A program made the position numbers and the translations under genes. Below, piece by piece: positions 50,564 to 59,366 of a stretch of DNA of 64,000 nucleotides. Source of the DNA: Clostridium sp. (lineage in GTDB: Bacteria > Cyanobacteriota > Vampirovibrionia > Gastranaerophilales > Gastranaerophilaceae). The stretch spans positions 62,001-126,000 of the forward strand of contig JAHALR010000006.1 of the NCBI GenBank assembly GCA_018362895.1, given 5' to 3'. Position 1 is the stretch's first letter. Every line of letters begins with the position of its first letter. The notes under the pieces were generated by a model. The model ran no database searches, was not told the origin of the DNA, and was given only the letters and a program-made list of their open reading frames with translations.

Positions 50564-51940
50564 ATGGAGAAGCTGGTTAAATTAAAAGGCGGAGATGAAC
50601 TTGTTGTTGTTCCTGAAAAACTCGTTTATGAAGGGGCTGCGCTGGCTAAAACAGACGGTTTTCCTCTTTTTATAGAAGGCGGATGTCCTGCTGACCGCTT
50701 GAAGGTTAGAATTAAAAAAGCAAATAAGAATTTTGCTCTGGCTGAAATTGTTGAAATTCTTGAATCTTCACCTCACAGGGTGAAACCTTTTTGCCCCTTG
50801 CATAATGTTTGCGGAGGGTGCGGTTGGCAGTTTGTTGATTATAACTTTCAGCTTGAACAAAAACGAAATATTGTTTATGAAACCGTCAAAAAGATTACAG
50901 GCGAGGAAATAGAGGTCAAGCCTGTTATTGCTTCATCGAAAACAAGAGAGTTCCGCTCAAAAATTCAATATCCGGTTTCACAGACAAAAGTCTCGAAAAG
51001 GCTTCTTGCAGGGTATTACAAAAAAGGTTCTCATGAGCTTGTGAACATAAAATTCTGTCCGATTCAGCCAAAAATTATTGACAAAATCACGGAATTCATC
51101 AGACAAAAAGCTCAAGAGCTTGAAATTTCGGGATATAATGAAAAAACTCACAGGGGGGAACTCAGACATATTGTTTACAGATACAGTGTTTCTGAGAATG
51201 AATGTATTGTAATTTTTGTTGTCAACAATACAAAACTCAGTGAAAAATTCAAAAATCTAGCCAAAAAAATTATGAACGAGTTTGCGCATGTTAAAGGATG
51301 TTTAATCAACTATAACACTGAAAAGAGCAACCTTATCATGACGGGTGACACGAGAAAAATTCAGGGTGAAAACCATATAATCGAAAAAATAAAAGATAAA
51401 ACTTTTAAAGTCAGCGCAAACAGCTTTTTTCAGGTTAATATCGGATCCGCTGAAAATATTTTTGAAACAGTTAAGAATATTATTAAAGACAATTACAATG
51501 AACCGAGAATTCTTGATGCATATTCAGGTGTTTCAAGTTTTGGAATCTGGCTTAGTGATATTGCAAAAGAGATTGTTTCTGTTGAAGAAGCACCTTCTGC
51601 AACAAAGGATGCTGAAGAAAATATAAAACTGAACGGTATAGAAAATCTTATGGCGATAAACGGTGACGCAAAAGCTGCTTTTGAAAAAATGGTCCAAGAA
51701 GGTGAAAAGTTTGATGTTATTGTTCTTGACCCGCCAAGAAAAGGTTGCTTGAAAGAGTCATTGGATTATGCTGTTCAATTGAGTGAAAAGTCAATAATAT
51801 ATGTTTCTTGTAACCCGTCTACACTTGCAAGAGATTTAAAATATTTGAAAGAAAAAGGTTTTGGCATTAAATATATTCAGCCTGTGGATATGTTCTGTCA
51901 TTCTTATCACATAGAGTCTGTGGCATGGCTTGAAAAATAA
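50564..51940 (+). CDS. rlmD: 23S rRNA (uracil-C5)-methyltransferase, RlmD/RumA type
   Basis: AdoMet-dependent enzyme methylating uracil C5 in 23S rRNA (position assignment by homology). The 458-residue product has an N-terminal TRAM domain, an iron-sulfur Cys cluster (Cys77, Cys83, Cys86 in CPLHNVCGGCGWQ plus a later Cys in KFCPIQ), the AdoMet site LDAYSGVSSFGIWL, and the catalytic DPPRKGC and VSCNPSTLARDL. The ATG follows the glycosyltransferase gene by 2 bases. RlmD, RlmCD and TrmA cannot be separated by eye. Confidence 0.92.
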   Translation: MEKLVKLKGGDELVVVPEKLVYEGAALAKTDGFPLFIEGGCPADRLKVRIKKANKNFALAEIVEILESSPHRVKPFCPLHNVCGGCGWQFVDYNFQLEQKRNIVYETVKKITGEEIEVKPVIASSKTREFRSKIQYPVSQTKVSKRLLAGYYKKGSHELVNIKFCPIQPKIIDKITEFIRQKAQELEISGYNEKTHRGELRHIVYRYSVSENECIVIFVVNNTKLSEKFKNLAKKIMNEFAHVKGCLINYNTEKSNLIMTGDTRKIQGENHIIEKIKDKTFKVSANSFFQVNIGSAENIFETVKNIIKDNYNEPRILDAYSGVSSFGIWLSDIAKEIVSVEEAPSATKDAEENIKLNGIENLMAINGDAKAAFEKMVQEGEKFDVIVLDPPRKGCLKESLDYAVQLSEKSIIYVSCNPSTLARDLKYLKEKGFGIKYIQPVDMFCHSYHIESVAWLEK

Positions 51941-51958
51941 AAAGAAGCGGCGCTTCGA
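51934..51958 (-). terminator. intrinsic terminator for the SLH gene
   Basis: On the minus strand, GAAGC-GCC-GCTTC (5-pair stem) is followed by TTTTTATTTTT. It lies about 50 bases after the SLH stop codon and overlaps the end of rlmD. The stem is short. Confidence 0.55.
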
Positions 51959-52005
51959 AAACCAAAGCACACGCTCCTTTTAAGGTTGGGTAACAGTTTA
52001 ACTAC

Positions 52006-54147
52006 TTACTTGCATCCGCAGTCATTGCCGCAATCGCATGGATTGCAATCGCAAGGAGCCGGTTTTGCACAAGGGTCGCATGGCTGAACAGGTGCAGCGC
52101 AGCCTGTGCAAGAGTTGCATCCGAAAGCTACTGTAATGTTTTCTCTCGGGTTAACTGATGTTACTCTGTTGCCTTTCGGGTCTACGAGATAAGCAACTTC
52201 ATCACCTGTGGTTTGTAACAAGCCTATTGTTCCGGAAAGTGCTGTTCTTGTTAAGTCGATAGGAGCTTTAACAAGTGCTTTTGTTGCATCCATTAAGCTT
52301 CTTCCGGCAGCAGGTAATTGTCCTTGTAAAGTTTCTCCGAAAGTAAGTCCTACACCGTCAGAAACGTGTTCAGCAGCGTTGCCGGCTGCAATGATAGCAC
52401 CGCCGACAGTTCTTCCGACTGTACCAACTATGCTTCCTGCCCAGCTGAACGGAGCTTCTACTACTTTAGCGAAGAAGTTAGGTTTTTTGTCATTTTTGAC
52501 TTGTGCAGTCAAAACTTGTTGAGGCAAGTCAGCCTTGCAGTCGTGGCACTGAATTCTTTCGAAAGAAAGTTTCAAGCCGCCTTTGCAGTTTCCTGTCGGT
52601 CTGTCTACTTCTGTAACTTTACCGTAAACTTTTGAGCCTTCAGGGAAGGTTTGACCGTTTATGCAAACGGCTTCAGTTGTTTTTGCTGCAAATCTGTCAC
52701 CAATGTTGGCGTGTTTTGCATTGATTTCGTCTTCGAATTTCAAACAGAGAGTCGGAATAGTTACGACTTCATCTTTAGCTACGAAAGCTGCTCCGCCTGT
52801 GCATCCGCAATCAGGTGCAGTATAAGCTACGTCTTTTTTAGAATAGCCCATAGCGCATCTTACTGCTTCGAGCATAGAAGCTACATCCGCACGACTTGCA
52901 TCTTTGCAGGCTTGAATTTCGTTGCCGTTAGGAACATCTTTCAGGGCTCCTGATTCAATAGCTTTGGCAACAGGTATTTTTGCCCATCCTGGAACTTTAT
53001 TGCCGTCACAGAATTTGTTTAAGATTTCTTCTGCTTTACAATTATCCATATCACATGGGATGCCTTTAGCAAGTGTAACCATAGCTTCTGCTCTTGTTAC
53101 AGGTTTGTTGGGTTTGAATAAGTCTCCCGGATAGCCGTCCATTAAACCGTTAGCTACGGCAGTGTTGATAGCCTGATTTGCCCAGTGGTCAGCCGGAACG
53201 TCTTTAAATGTCTTTTTAGGACATCCGCAGCTTCTGAGGTTAAAGCCGTTTACAGCCATAGAAGCTATTTCTGCACGTGAAACAGGAAGATTCGGTTTGA
53301 ATGTTCTGTCAGGGTAGCCTGCTACTACTTTGTTTTCAGCAAGAAGATTAATATCGCATCCTGCCCAGAAACCTGCCGGTACGTCTTCAAATGAAGAAGC
53401 TCCTGTGATAGGTGATGCACCGCCTGTAATAGGTGGATTGTAAGGTACGATAGTGCGTTTGATTACTTCCATACCTGAAGAAGTTTGCATTTCAACAGGG
53501 CATCCTCCTGTTGTTGCTGTTGGGTTAACAGGTGCAGCGCCGCCTGTCATAATCTGATTCAAGTCAATGTTTTGTCCTAAAACAGGCATGTCAGCAGCAG
53601 CACCGGTTGTGATTCCTTCGCCGCATCCGCAGCCGCAAGTCGGCAAGTCAGAAACCATTACACCTTGTGAAGGTGCAATAGGACATCCGCAAGTTGAACC
53701 TTCGCCGATTATTACGCTGTTTGCAGCAGAACCTACTGCTTGAGTGTCAGAGTAAACATTGGCAGGATATGCGTAATGTTGTTTTGCCTGTGATTTTCCA
53801 TCAATTTGTGAAGCACAAACTGATTGAACAACAGGCTGGCATTCGCATGGCGGTGCAACAGCTTCACAAGGGTTGCAAGGATCACAAGGCTCTACCGGGG
53901 CACATGTGTTGCATGGGTCGCAAGGTGCTGCGCAGCCTGTATTACATCCGCAATCTGGTGCAGGTGCGCAGGGACATACTGCTGTGTCGGGCGTTACATC
54001 TGCCTGACAACCGGATAACGGGCAAGCAGCAAGTTTTGACATATCTAAATTTGAAATATCTACATTACTTGCAATCCCCGAGTTCATTGTACCTGCCATC
54101 AATCCTATTGTTAAGACTGCGGCAAGTGTAAGTTTGTTAATCGTCAT
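52006..54147 (-). CDS. cysteine-rich S-layer-homology surface protein
   Basis: A 713-residue secreted protein with signal peptide (about 1-27). Its N-terminal 200 residues contain many CxxC-type pairs (CDPCNTC, CDPCNPC, CECQP), and the C-terminus ends in CAKPAPCDCNPCDCGNDCGCK-like pairs. In the middle are three SLH domains: SSFEDVPAGFWAGCDI with AGYPDRTFKPN, TFKDVPADHWANQAINTA with DGYPGDLFKPN, and a more degenerate third. A beta-barrel-like domain follows (INAKHANIGDRFAAKT, FPEGSKVYGKVTEVDRPTG). ATG 54147 follows AAGGAGGG; the longer frame to 54210 lacks it. SLH domains anchor proteins to envelope polysaccharide. The Cys content suggests disulfide-linked or metal-bound surface material. Confidence 0.88.
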   Translation of the reverse strand: MTINKLTLAAVLTIGLMAGTMNSGIASNVDISNLDMSKLAACPLSGCQADVTPDTAVCPCAPAPDCGCNTGCAAPCDPCNTCAPVEPCDPCNPCEAVAPPCECQPVVQSVCASQIDGKSQAKQHYAYPANVYSDTQAVGSAANSVIIGEGSTCGCPIAPSQGVMVSDLPTCGCGCGEGITTGAAADMPVLGQNIDLNQIMTGGAAPVNPTATTGGCPVEMQTSSGMEVIKRTIVPYNPPITGGASPITGASSFEDVPAGFWAGCDINLLAENKVVAGYPDRTFKPNLPVSRAEIASMAVNGFNLRSCGCPKKTFKDVPADHWANQAINTAVANGLMDGYPGDLFKPNKPVTRAEAMVTLAKGIPCDMDNCKAEEILNKFCDGNKVPGWAKIPVAKAIESGALKDVPNGNEIQACKDASRADVASMLEAVRCAMGYSKKDVAYTAPDCGCTGGAAFVAKDEVVTIPTLCLKFEDEINAKHANIGDRFAAKTTEAVCINGQTFPEGSKVYGKVTEVDRPTGNCKGGLKLSFERIQCHDCKADLPQQVLTAQVKNDKKPNFFAKVVEAPFSWAGSIVGTVGRTVGGAIIAAGNAAEHVSDGVGLTFGETLQGQLPAAGRSLMDATKALVKAPIDLTRTALSGTIGLLQTTGDEVAYLVDPKGNRVTSVNPRENITVAFGCNSCTGCAAPVQPCDPCAKPAPCDCNPCDCGNDCGCK

Positions 54148-54459
54148 CTTTCCCTCCTTAATTAAACAAACTGTAATCGGATTTCTTCTAGCTTTTTTAT
54201 TGAAATCCAATTTACGATAATTAACATCTTATGTTGCATTATTACGGTGAATCCTTTAAAAAAACATTACCGGAAACGGTTACCTTTGCGGGCTATTTAA
54301 ATTTTTGGATTATAATATTTTGTCCGCTGATATTGAGGTTAAAATCTCCTGTAAATGCAGCAGGTGCATGGGCTTCCATTTGCTACGCAAATAGTATATA
54401 ATATAGATAGATTAATATACTTCTCTGTGTCACTAATAAATAGAATAGAGTAAAAAACA
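54148..54459. other. 312-bp intergenic region
   Basis: No gene seen. It contains the ribosome binding site of the SLH gene, an AT-rich leader, and small inverted repeats (ACCG-GAAA-CGGT near 54281, and ATTTGC-TAC-GCAAAT near 54378-54392). A TATAAT-like box occurs near 54399, which would drive the 54460 gene. Confidence 0.6.
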
Positions 54460-54729
54460 ATGTCTTTCGGAATTAATGGTCCAAGCCCGAAATTCGGAAT
54501 ACAAGAAGCTCAAAACATGCGCAACAATGGCGGCGGTGGAAATTTGGGCTATTTTAAACGTCAGAATAAAAATAAAAAGAAAAAAGAAGATGAAATAGAT
54601 GTTTTTCAATCTGCTGATGAAAATGATGTTTTTGTTCCGGAAGAGGATTTGAAAGAAAAAGATGAAAGCCTTCTTCAAAAAGCTTCTGACTTTATAAAGA
54701 TGTTTAAAAAACCTAAACATTCAAGCTAA
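54460..54729 (+). CDS. small charged hypothetical protein
   Basis: An 89-residue hydrophilic protein: MSFGINGPSPKFGIQEAQNM, a poly-Gly stretch, a Lys-rich segment (KRQNKNKKKKEDE) and an acidic-helical C-terminus. The complementary strand also has an open frame (54433-54720), but its product is a Phe/Ile-rich string typical of an antisense frame. No strong ribosome binding site is seen. A good terminator directly follows. Not recognised. Confidence 0.6.
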   Translation: MSFGINGPSPKFGIQEAQNMRNNGGGGNLGYFKRQNKNKKKKEDEIDVFQSADENDVFVPEEDLKEKDESLLQKASDFIKMFKKPKHSS

Positions 54730-54760
54730 AAAAAACTCCCCGTTAGAGAGGAGTTTTTTT
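54728..54760. terminator. intrinsic terminator after the 54460 gene
   Basis: AAAAAAACTCC is inverted as GGAGTTTTTTT across a 10-base loop. It starts at the last codon of the 54460 gene, and the convergent gene ends at 54771, so it may work for both. Confidence 0.8.
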
Positions 54761-54770
54761 ATATAATATT

Positions 54771-55025
54771 TTAAGCATATAACATTTTTAATGTTGCATT
54801 CGGGTCTGCGTTATTCGGGCGAAGTTCTCCGGTACCGTTAAATGCAGGAAGTGAATTTCTGAATTCAGCCAGTTCTCTGTCGACAGCTGAGCCGCCTGAT
54901 ACGCCAAAAGGATTTTGTGAGCCGCCTGTGCGTTGGATTCCTTGTGAACCCTGTGTTCCAATAGCACCTGTTCTTTGAACCGGCTGTTGGAATAAATTCA
55001 ATTTTGGAATTTCAAATCCGCCCAT
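54771..55025 (-). CDS. small Gly/Gln-rich hypothetical protein
   Basis: An 84-residue protein (MGGFEIPKLNLFQQPVQRTG, then GTQGSQGIQRTGGSQNPFG). No hydrophobic segment. Low-complexity Gly/Gln/Thr part followed by a more regular ELAEFRNSLPAFNGTGELRP. AAAGGAA lies 5 bases before the ATG, which supports translation. It is not recognised. Confidence 0.62.
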   Translation of the reverse strand: MGGFEIPKLNLFQQPVQRTGAIGTQGSQGIQRTGGSQNPFGVSGGSAVDRELAEFRNSLPAFNGTGELRPNNADPNATLKMLYA

Positions 55026-55136
55026 GATTTTCCTTTAAACTAAAACTCTATACTTTAATAAAAACATGCAGGTATGGAAATTTGCCATTTTTGTAATATT
55101 ATTTACAAAAGTTAAAATAAAATGGGAAAATGTATT

Positions 55137-55988
55137 ATGGATAAATATGTATTAATTACAGGTGCTTCGACAGGGTTGGGAAAAGAAACCGCAAAAAGAC
55201 TTGCTGATGAGGGTTATAAGGTATTTGCCGGTGTTAGAAAACAACAAGACAAAGAGAATCTTGAAGCTTTGAGTCCCAATATAAAAGGGGTATTTCTGGA
55301 TGTTACAAGTGATGAAAGTGTGAACGCTGCTTTTGAAACAGTTAAGGCTGAGACTTCTTCTTTGTATGCACTTGTGAACAATGCGGGGATTGCTGTTGCC
55401 GGTCCTGTTGAATATATGCCAATTGATATGCTTAGAAATCAGTTTGAGGTTAATGTTTACGGTGCAATCAGAACAGCACAAAAATTTCTTCCTTTGATGA
55501 AGAATACGGATGATTCGAGAATCGTGAACATGAGTTCAATGGCGAGTTATGGTGTTTTTCCTTTTGTGTCTCCTTATTGTGTTTCCAAAAGGGCTCTTGA
55601 TATGTTCTTTAATGCACTGCTTATCGAAGCGAAAATGCCGAATTTGAAGGTTATTTCTATAAAACCCGGAGTAATAAAAACTCCTATCTGGAATAAGTCT
55701 GTTGATGACAGCGAAAAGAACATAGAGTTTATCTGTGAAGAAGGCAGGAAGAAATATGAAAAAGAGTTTGCTTTTCTTCAAAAAAATGCCAGAAAAAATA
55801 CGGACAAAGGTTCTGAGCCAAAAGTTGTGGCGGATGCTGTTTCAAAAGCCTTGAAGGCAAAACACCCTAAATGTTCTTACAATGCAGGGTTTGATTCATT
55901 GTGTGTAAGAATGTTTTCGAGTCTTCCAACAAGGCTTGTGAATTTTGTTATTAAAAAAGGTCTGGAATGCAGAATGAACAACGCTTAG
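55137..55988 (+). CDS. short-chain dehydrogenase/reductase
   Basis: A 283-residue classical SDR. Cofactor loop TGASTGLG at 8-15, NNAG at 81-84, catalytic Ser133/134 and Tyr147-x3-Lys151 (PYCVSKRA). The last 80 residues have a charged insertion (ERGRKKYEKEF-like region) and form the substrate-binding part. Of two ATGs, 55137 is used because a TAAAAT box at 55113-55118 overlaps the other (55122), so transcription may start between them. Substrate unknown; may act on lipid or sugar alcohols. Confidence 0.86.
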   Translation: MDKYVLITGASTGLGKETAKRLADEGYKVFAGVRKQQDKENLEALSPNIKGVFLDVTSDESVNAAFETVKAETSSLYALVNNAGIAVAGPVEYMPIDMLRNQFEVNVYGAIRTAQKFLPLMKNTDDSRIVNMSSMASYGVFPFVSPYCVSKRALDMFFNALLIEAKMPNLKVISIKPGVIKTPIWNKSVDDSEKNIEFICEEGRKKYEKEFAFLQKNARKNTDKGSEPKVVADAVSKALKAKHPKCSYNAGFDSLCVRMFSSLPTRLVNFVIKKGLECRMNNA

Positions 55989-56863
55989 CTTCTTCCGACA
56001 GTCAATTTGTCGAACTTGAGCTTTTTCAAGGCACTGTTTCCGTCATCGTCAAGAATTTTCTGGGCGGCTTGTTGGTCTGCTTCGCTCTGGAAGTAATATG
56101 TAGCACCTTTATGAACAATTGAATATTCTGTTTGTGTGCCCCATTTTGTCATAACTCTTCCTTTGCCGCAGGAACCGTCGGCAGGATTAATATTCAGCTG
56201 GGCATCCAACATGGCCATAATTGTAGGATAGTAATATCTTACATTGTTATAATCAATATAATATTCTGTTTTTTCTCCTTTGTCTACGATGACTGCATTG
56301 GAAGCTGATTTTACGTCTTTGCTTCCTTCAAGCTCCATTGATTCTCTGCCAATTGCACTTTTTTTAATTTCTTCTTTATTGAGTGTTTTAGCCAGTGCCA
56401 CGTCAAATGGTGATTTGAAATAATATCTTGAATTGTCTACAACTATCCAGTAGTCTGTTGTTTCACCCCAGTCCTGAGCAACTTCTCCGCTTCCGACAGC
56501 AGTAGAGGTATGATCGATTAACAGTTTTGAGGCTTCAAGTTCCAAACGGCTGTTGTAATAGTAAACTTTTCCGTTTATTTCTTCATAGTAAGGGGTTTTT
56601 ATTCCTGATGTGAGAGTCATAGAGTCTTCGTAACTCATAACTTTATCAGGCTTTTGCGAAGAGGGTTCTGTTTTTTCCTGAGATGTTTCTTTTTGTTCAG
56701 GTTCGGTAATTATTACTAAGGGCTCTGAATCAGAAATTTCTGTTTCGTTTCCAAACAACGTATTGTTATTTACAGAAGAGTTTGTTATTTCATTTGCTGC
56801 ATTTGTTTTTTCTGTAAATATTGAATTAATATTCAATTTCGATGTCAGGGGGTTAATATTCAT
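55985..56863 (-). CDS. hypothetical protein with four related Tyr-rich units
   Basis: A 292-residue protein. Residues 1-85 are Asn/Ser/Thr/Glu-rich and disordered-looking, starting MNINPLTSKLNINSIF. The rest contains four related segments: YEEINGKVYYYNSRLELEASK, YWIVVDNSRYYFKSPFDVALAK, YYIDYNNVRYYYPTIMAMLDAQ and YSIVHKGATYYFQSEADQQAAQ. The shared pattern is Y-x-I-x-x-x-x-x-x-Y-Y-(F/Y), then a helix with alternating Ala. Similar short Tyr repeats occur in secreted YHS/DUF-type domains but no assignment is made. AAAGGAG precedes the ATG. It overlaps the SDR by 4 bases convergently. Confidence 0.75.
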   Translation of the reverse strand: MNINPLTSKLNINSIFTEKTNAANEITNSSVNNNTLFGNETEISDSEPLVIITEPEQKETSQEKTEPSSQKPDKVMSYEDSMTLTSGIKTPYYEEINGKVYYYNSRLELEASKLLIDHTSTAVGSGEVAQDWGETTDYWIVVDNSRYYFKSPFDVALAKTLNKEEIKKSAIGRESMELEGSKDVKSASNAVIVDKGEKTEYYIDYNNVRYYYPTIMAMLDAQLNINPADGSCGKGRVMTKWGTQTEYSIVHKGATYYFQSEADQQAAQKILDDDGNSALKKLKFDKLTVGRS

Positions 56864-57025
56864 TTTGTTCTCCTTTATTTCTTCCTGTTTTGAATATCGT
56901 GTTTTTTTTTTTTTCTTTAGGAAAGTTTGGAATCACGTTAAGAAATCTTAACAGTGTGCTTTTGTAATTTAGAAATTAAATAATATAATTAATAATGAAA
57001 AATACATCACAGAAGAGGACGGATT

Positions 57026-58306
57026 ATGAAACTTTACATCGAAGATATAGGAAAACATGAAGGACAGGAAGTTAAATTACAGGCTTGGCTTTACAACAAA
57101 CGTTCAAGCGGCAAACTTCACTTTTTACAGCTGAGAGACGGAACAGGTGAGATTCAGGCTGTTGTGTTCAAGGGAAATGTTTCAGACGATGTTTTCGATT
57201 TGGCAGGAAGAATTACTCAAGAGTCCTCTGTTGAAGTTACAGGAACTGTGAAAAAACATGACCGCTCAAGAATCGGTTATGAAATTGATGCAACGGATGT
57301 TAAAGTTATAGGCGATTCTGTTGATTATCCGATTACTCCAAAAGAACACGGAACACACTTTCTTATGGAGCATAGACATTTGTGGCTTCGTTCTTTGAGG
57401 CAAAAAGCTATTTTGAGAATCCGTCACAGAATCATCAAATCTGTTCGTGATTTCTTTGATAATAAGGGCTTTACTCTTGTTGATGCGCCTATTTTTACGC
57501 CAAATGCGTGTGAAGGCACAACAAACCTGTTTAAGGTAGATTATTTTGACGAAAATGCGTATTTAACACAAAGCGGACAGCTTTATATGGAAGCGGCTGC
57601 TATGGCAGTGGGCAAGGCATACTGCTTCGGTCCGACTTTCAGAGCTGAAAAATCGAAAACAAGAAGACATTTAACAGAATTCTGGATGGTTGAGCCTGAA
57701 GTTGCATTCTTTGACATTTATGATGATATGGATTTGGCCGAAGAGTTTGTTGAATATATTGTTCAAGAAGTTGTTAAAAACAACAGAGAAGATTTGGAAG
57801 TTCTTGAAAGAGATATTTCAAAACTGGAAAATATTAAGCGTCCTTTCCCGAGAATTTCGTATGACGAAGCAATTGAAATTCTTAAGAAAAAAGGAAATGA
57901 CACAGAATGGGGTGCAGACTTTGGCGGTGATGAAGAAACATTGATTTCAGAAGAGTTTGACAAGCCGGTTATGATTCACCATTATCCTATGGCAATCAAA
58001 GCATTTTATATGAAACAAGAAGGTGACAAAGCCGCCTGTGTTGATATGATTGCACCGGAAGGCTACGGTGAAATCATTGGCGGCGGTCAAAGAGAAGAAG
58101 ATATTGATAAATTGAAAGCAAAAATCAAGGAACAAGGACTTCCGGAAGAGGTCTTTGACTGGTATCTTGATGTCAGAAAATACGGAAGCTGTAAGCACGC
58201 AGGATTCGGACTGGGAATTGAAAGAACTGTTGCATGGATTTGCGGTCTTCACCACGTTCGTGAAACTATTCCGTTCCCGAGACTTATGGACAGAATTCGC
58301 CCTTAA
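57026..58306 (+). CDS. asnS: asparagine--tRNA ligase
   Basis: Class IIb aminoacyl-tRNA synthetase. The 426-residue product has the OB-fold anticodon domain (VKLQAWLYNKRSSGKLHFLQLRDGTGEIQAVV), PITPKEHGTHFLMEHRHLWLRS, motif 2 FRAEKSKTRRHLTEFWMVEPE and motif 3 GFGLGIERTVAWICGL. The PITPKEHG region and the shape of the catalytic core fit AsnRS rather than AspRS. GAGGACGG lies 6-8 bases before the ATG. Presence of AsnRS suggests direct charging of tRNA-Asn. Confidence 0.95.
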   Translation: MKLYIEDIGKHEGQEVKLQAWLYNKRSSGKLHFLQLRDGTGEIQAVVFKGNVSDDVFDLAGRITQESSVEVTGTVKKHDRSRIGYEIDATDVKVIGDSVDYPITPKEHGTHFLMEHRHLWLRSLRQKAILRIRHRIIKSVRDFFDNKGFTLVDAPIFTPNACEGTTNLFKVDYFDENAYLTQSGQLYMEAAAMAVGKAYCFGPTFRAEKSKTRRHLTEFWMVEPEVAFFDIYDDMDLAEEFVEYIVQEVVKNNREDLEVLERDISKLENIKRPFPRISYDEAIEILKKKGNDTEWGADFGGDEETLISEEFDKPVMIHHYPMAIKAFYMKQEGDKAACVDMIAPEGYGEIIGGGQREEDIDKLKAKIKEQGLPEEVFDWYLDVRKYGSCKHAGFGLGIERTVAWICGLHHVRETIPFPRLMDRIRP

Positions 58307-58402
58307 TTTTAAACCGAAACTTTCAAACTGAAATTTAAAAATTTTTTATTCTCGTGATATTATTATCATAAGTATGATGTTAATTGAAACGGGGATAAAA
58401 GA

Positions 58403-59362
58403 ATGTTTGAAAAATTCAGAATAGGTGTAGACATAGGCGGAACTAACGTTAAGATTGCTCTTGTAGATAAAAAGGGCGAAATTTCTCACCCCAAAACTGT
58501 GCCTACCCGTGCTGAAATGGGTTATGAGTACACAATCGGAAATATCACTCAATGTATTAAAGACTTGATGAAGGAAGCTGAAATCACAACAAATGACATT
58601 GAGGGAATCGGTTTTGGCTTTCCCGGTCAGATTGATTGTGACAACGGAATTGTAAGAATTTTGCCTAATATTCCCGGCTGGATTGATGTTCCTATTGCTG
58701 AAATCATGCAAAAAGAATTCAACGTCCCTGTGAAAGTTGACAATGATGTGCGCTGTATGGCACTTGCGGAATTAAATTACGGCGCAGGTGCGGGCTGCAA
58801 AAACCTCATCTGTATCACAGTCGGAACAGGTATCGGTTCCGGACTTGTCATAAACGGAAAACTAGTAAGAGGTGCGAGCAATGCAGCAGGTGAAATCGGA
58901 CATATAAAAATGCAGATGCATGACGGACTGATTTGCGGATGCGGTGATACAGGCTGTTTTGAGGCTTATGCTTCAGGGCCTGCTATTGTTGCTATGGCAA
59001 AGGATTATGTCAGAGGCGGGAAAAGTGCAAAATTTAGAGAAATTGCAGGTTCGACCGCAGCAATCACTCCTGCAATTGTTTGTCAGGCAGCTCAGGAAGG
59101 TGATGTTGTTGCGAAGAAAATTTTCGAAAGAATGGGTGAATATCTGGGTATAGGGCTTTCAAGCGTTGTTAACCTTTTGAACCCTGAAAAAATTGTAATC
59201 GGCGGTGGTGTTGCTGATGCCGGAGATATTTTGTTCGAGCCTTTGAAAAAAACTCTCAAAGACAGAGCAATGCCTATTCAGGGCGCTGCCGTGAAAGTTG
59301 TGCCTGCTGAACTTGGAAACACAGCAGGTCTAATCGGAGCAAGTCTTTTAATAGACAACTAA
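58403..59362 (+). CDS. ROK-family sugar kinase (glucokinase type)
   Basis: The 319-residue product has the ATP-binding GVDIGGTNVKIALVD, GFGFPGQIDC, the metal site in CGCGDTGCFEAYAS (ROK zinc-type CXCGXXGCXE), GTGIGSGLVI and NLLNPEKIVIGGGV. The zinc motif and lack of an N-terminal winged helix mark it as a kinase, not a repressor. Probably phosphorylates glucose or another hexose. GGGGAT is upstream of the ATG. The next gene begins 4 bases later, so they are cotranscribed. Confidence 0.92.
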   Translation: MFEKFRIGVDIGGTNVKIALVDKKGEISHPKTVPTRAEMGYEYTIGNITQCIKDLMKEAEITTNDIEGIGFGFPGQIDCDNGIVRILPNIPGWIDVPIAEIMQKEFNVPVKVDNDVRCMALAELNYGAGAGCKNLICITVGTGIGSGLVINGKLVRGASNAAGEIGHIKMQMHDGLICGCGDTGCFEAYASGPAIVAMAKDYVRGGKSAKFREIAGSTAAITPAIVCQAAQEGDVVAKKIFERMGEYLGIGLSSVVNLLNPEKIVIGGGVADAGDILFEPLKKTLKDRAMPIQGAAVKVVPAELGNTAGLIGASLLIDN

Positions 59363-59366
59363 AATT

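Noticed and set aside
54433..54720. Minus-strand 95-residue frame with Phe/Ile-rich sequence
   Set aside because: Mirror of the plus-strand gene 54460-54729, which has a plausible hydrophilic product and a terminator after it.
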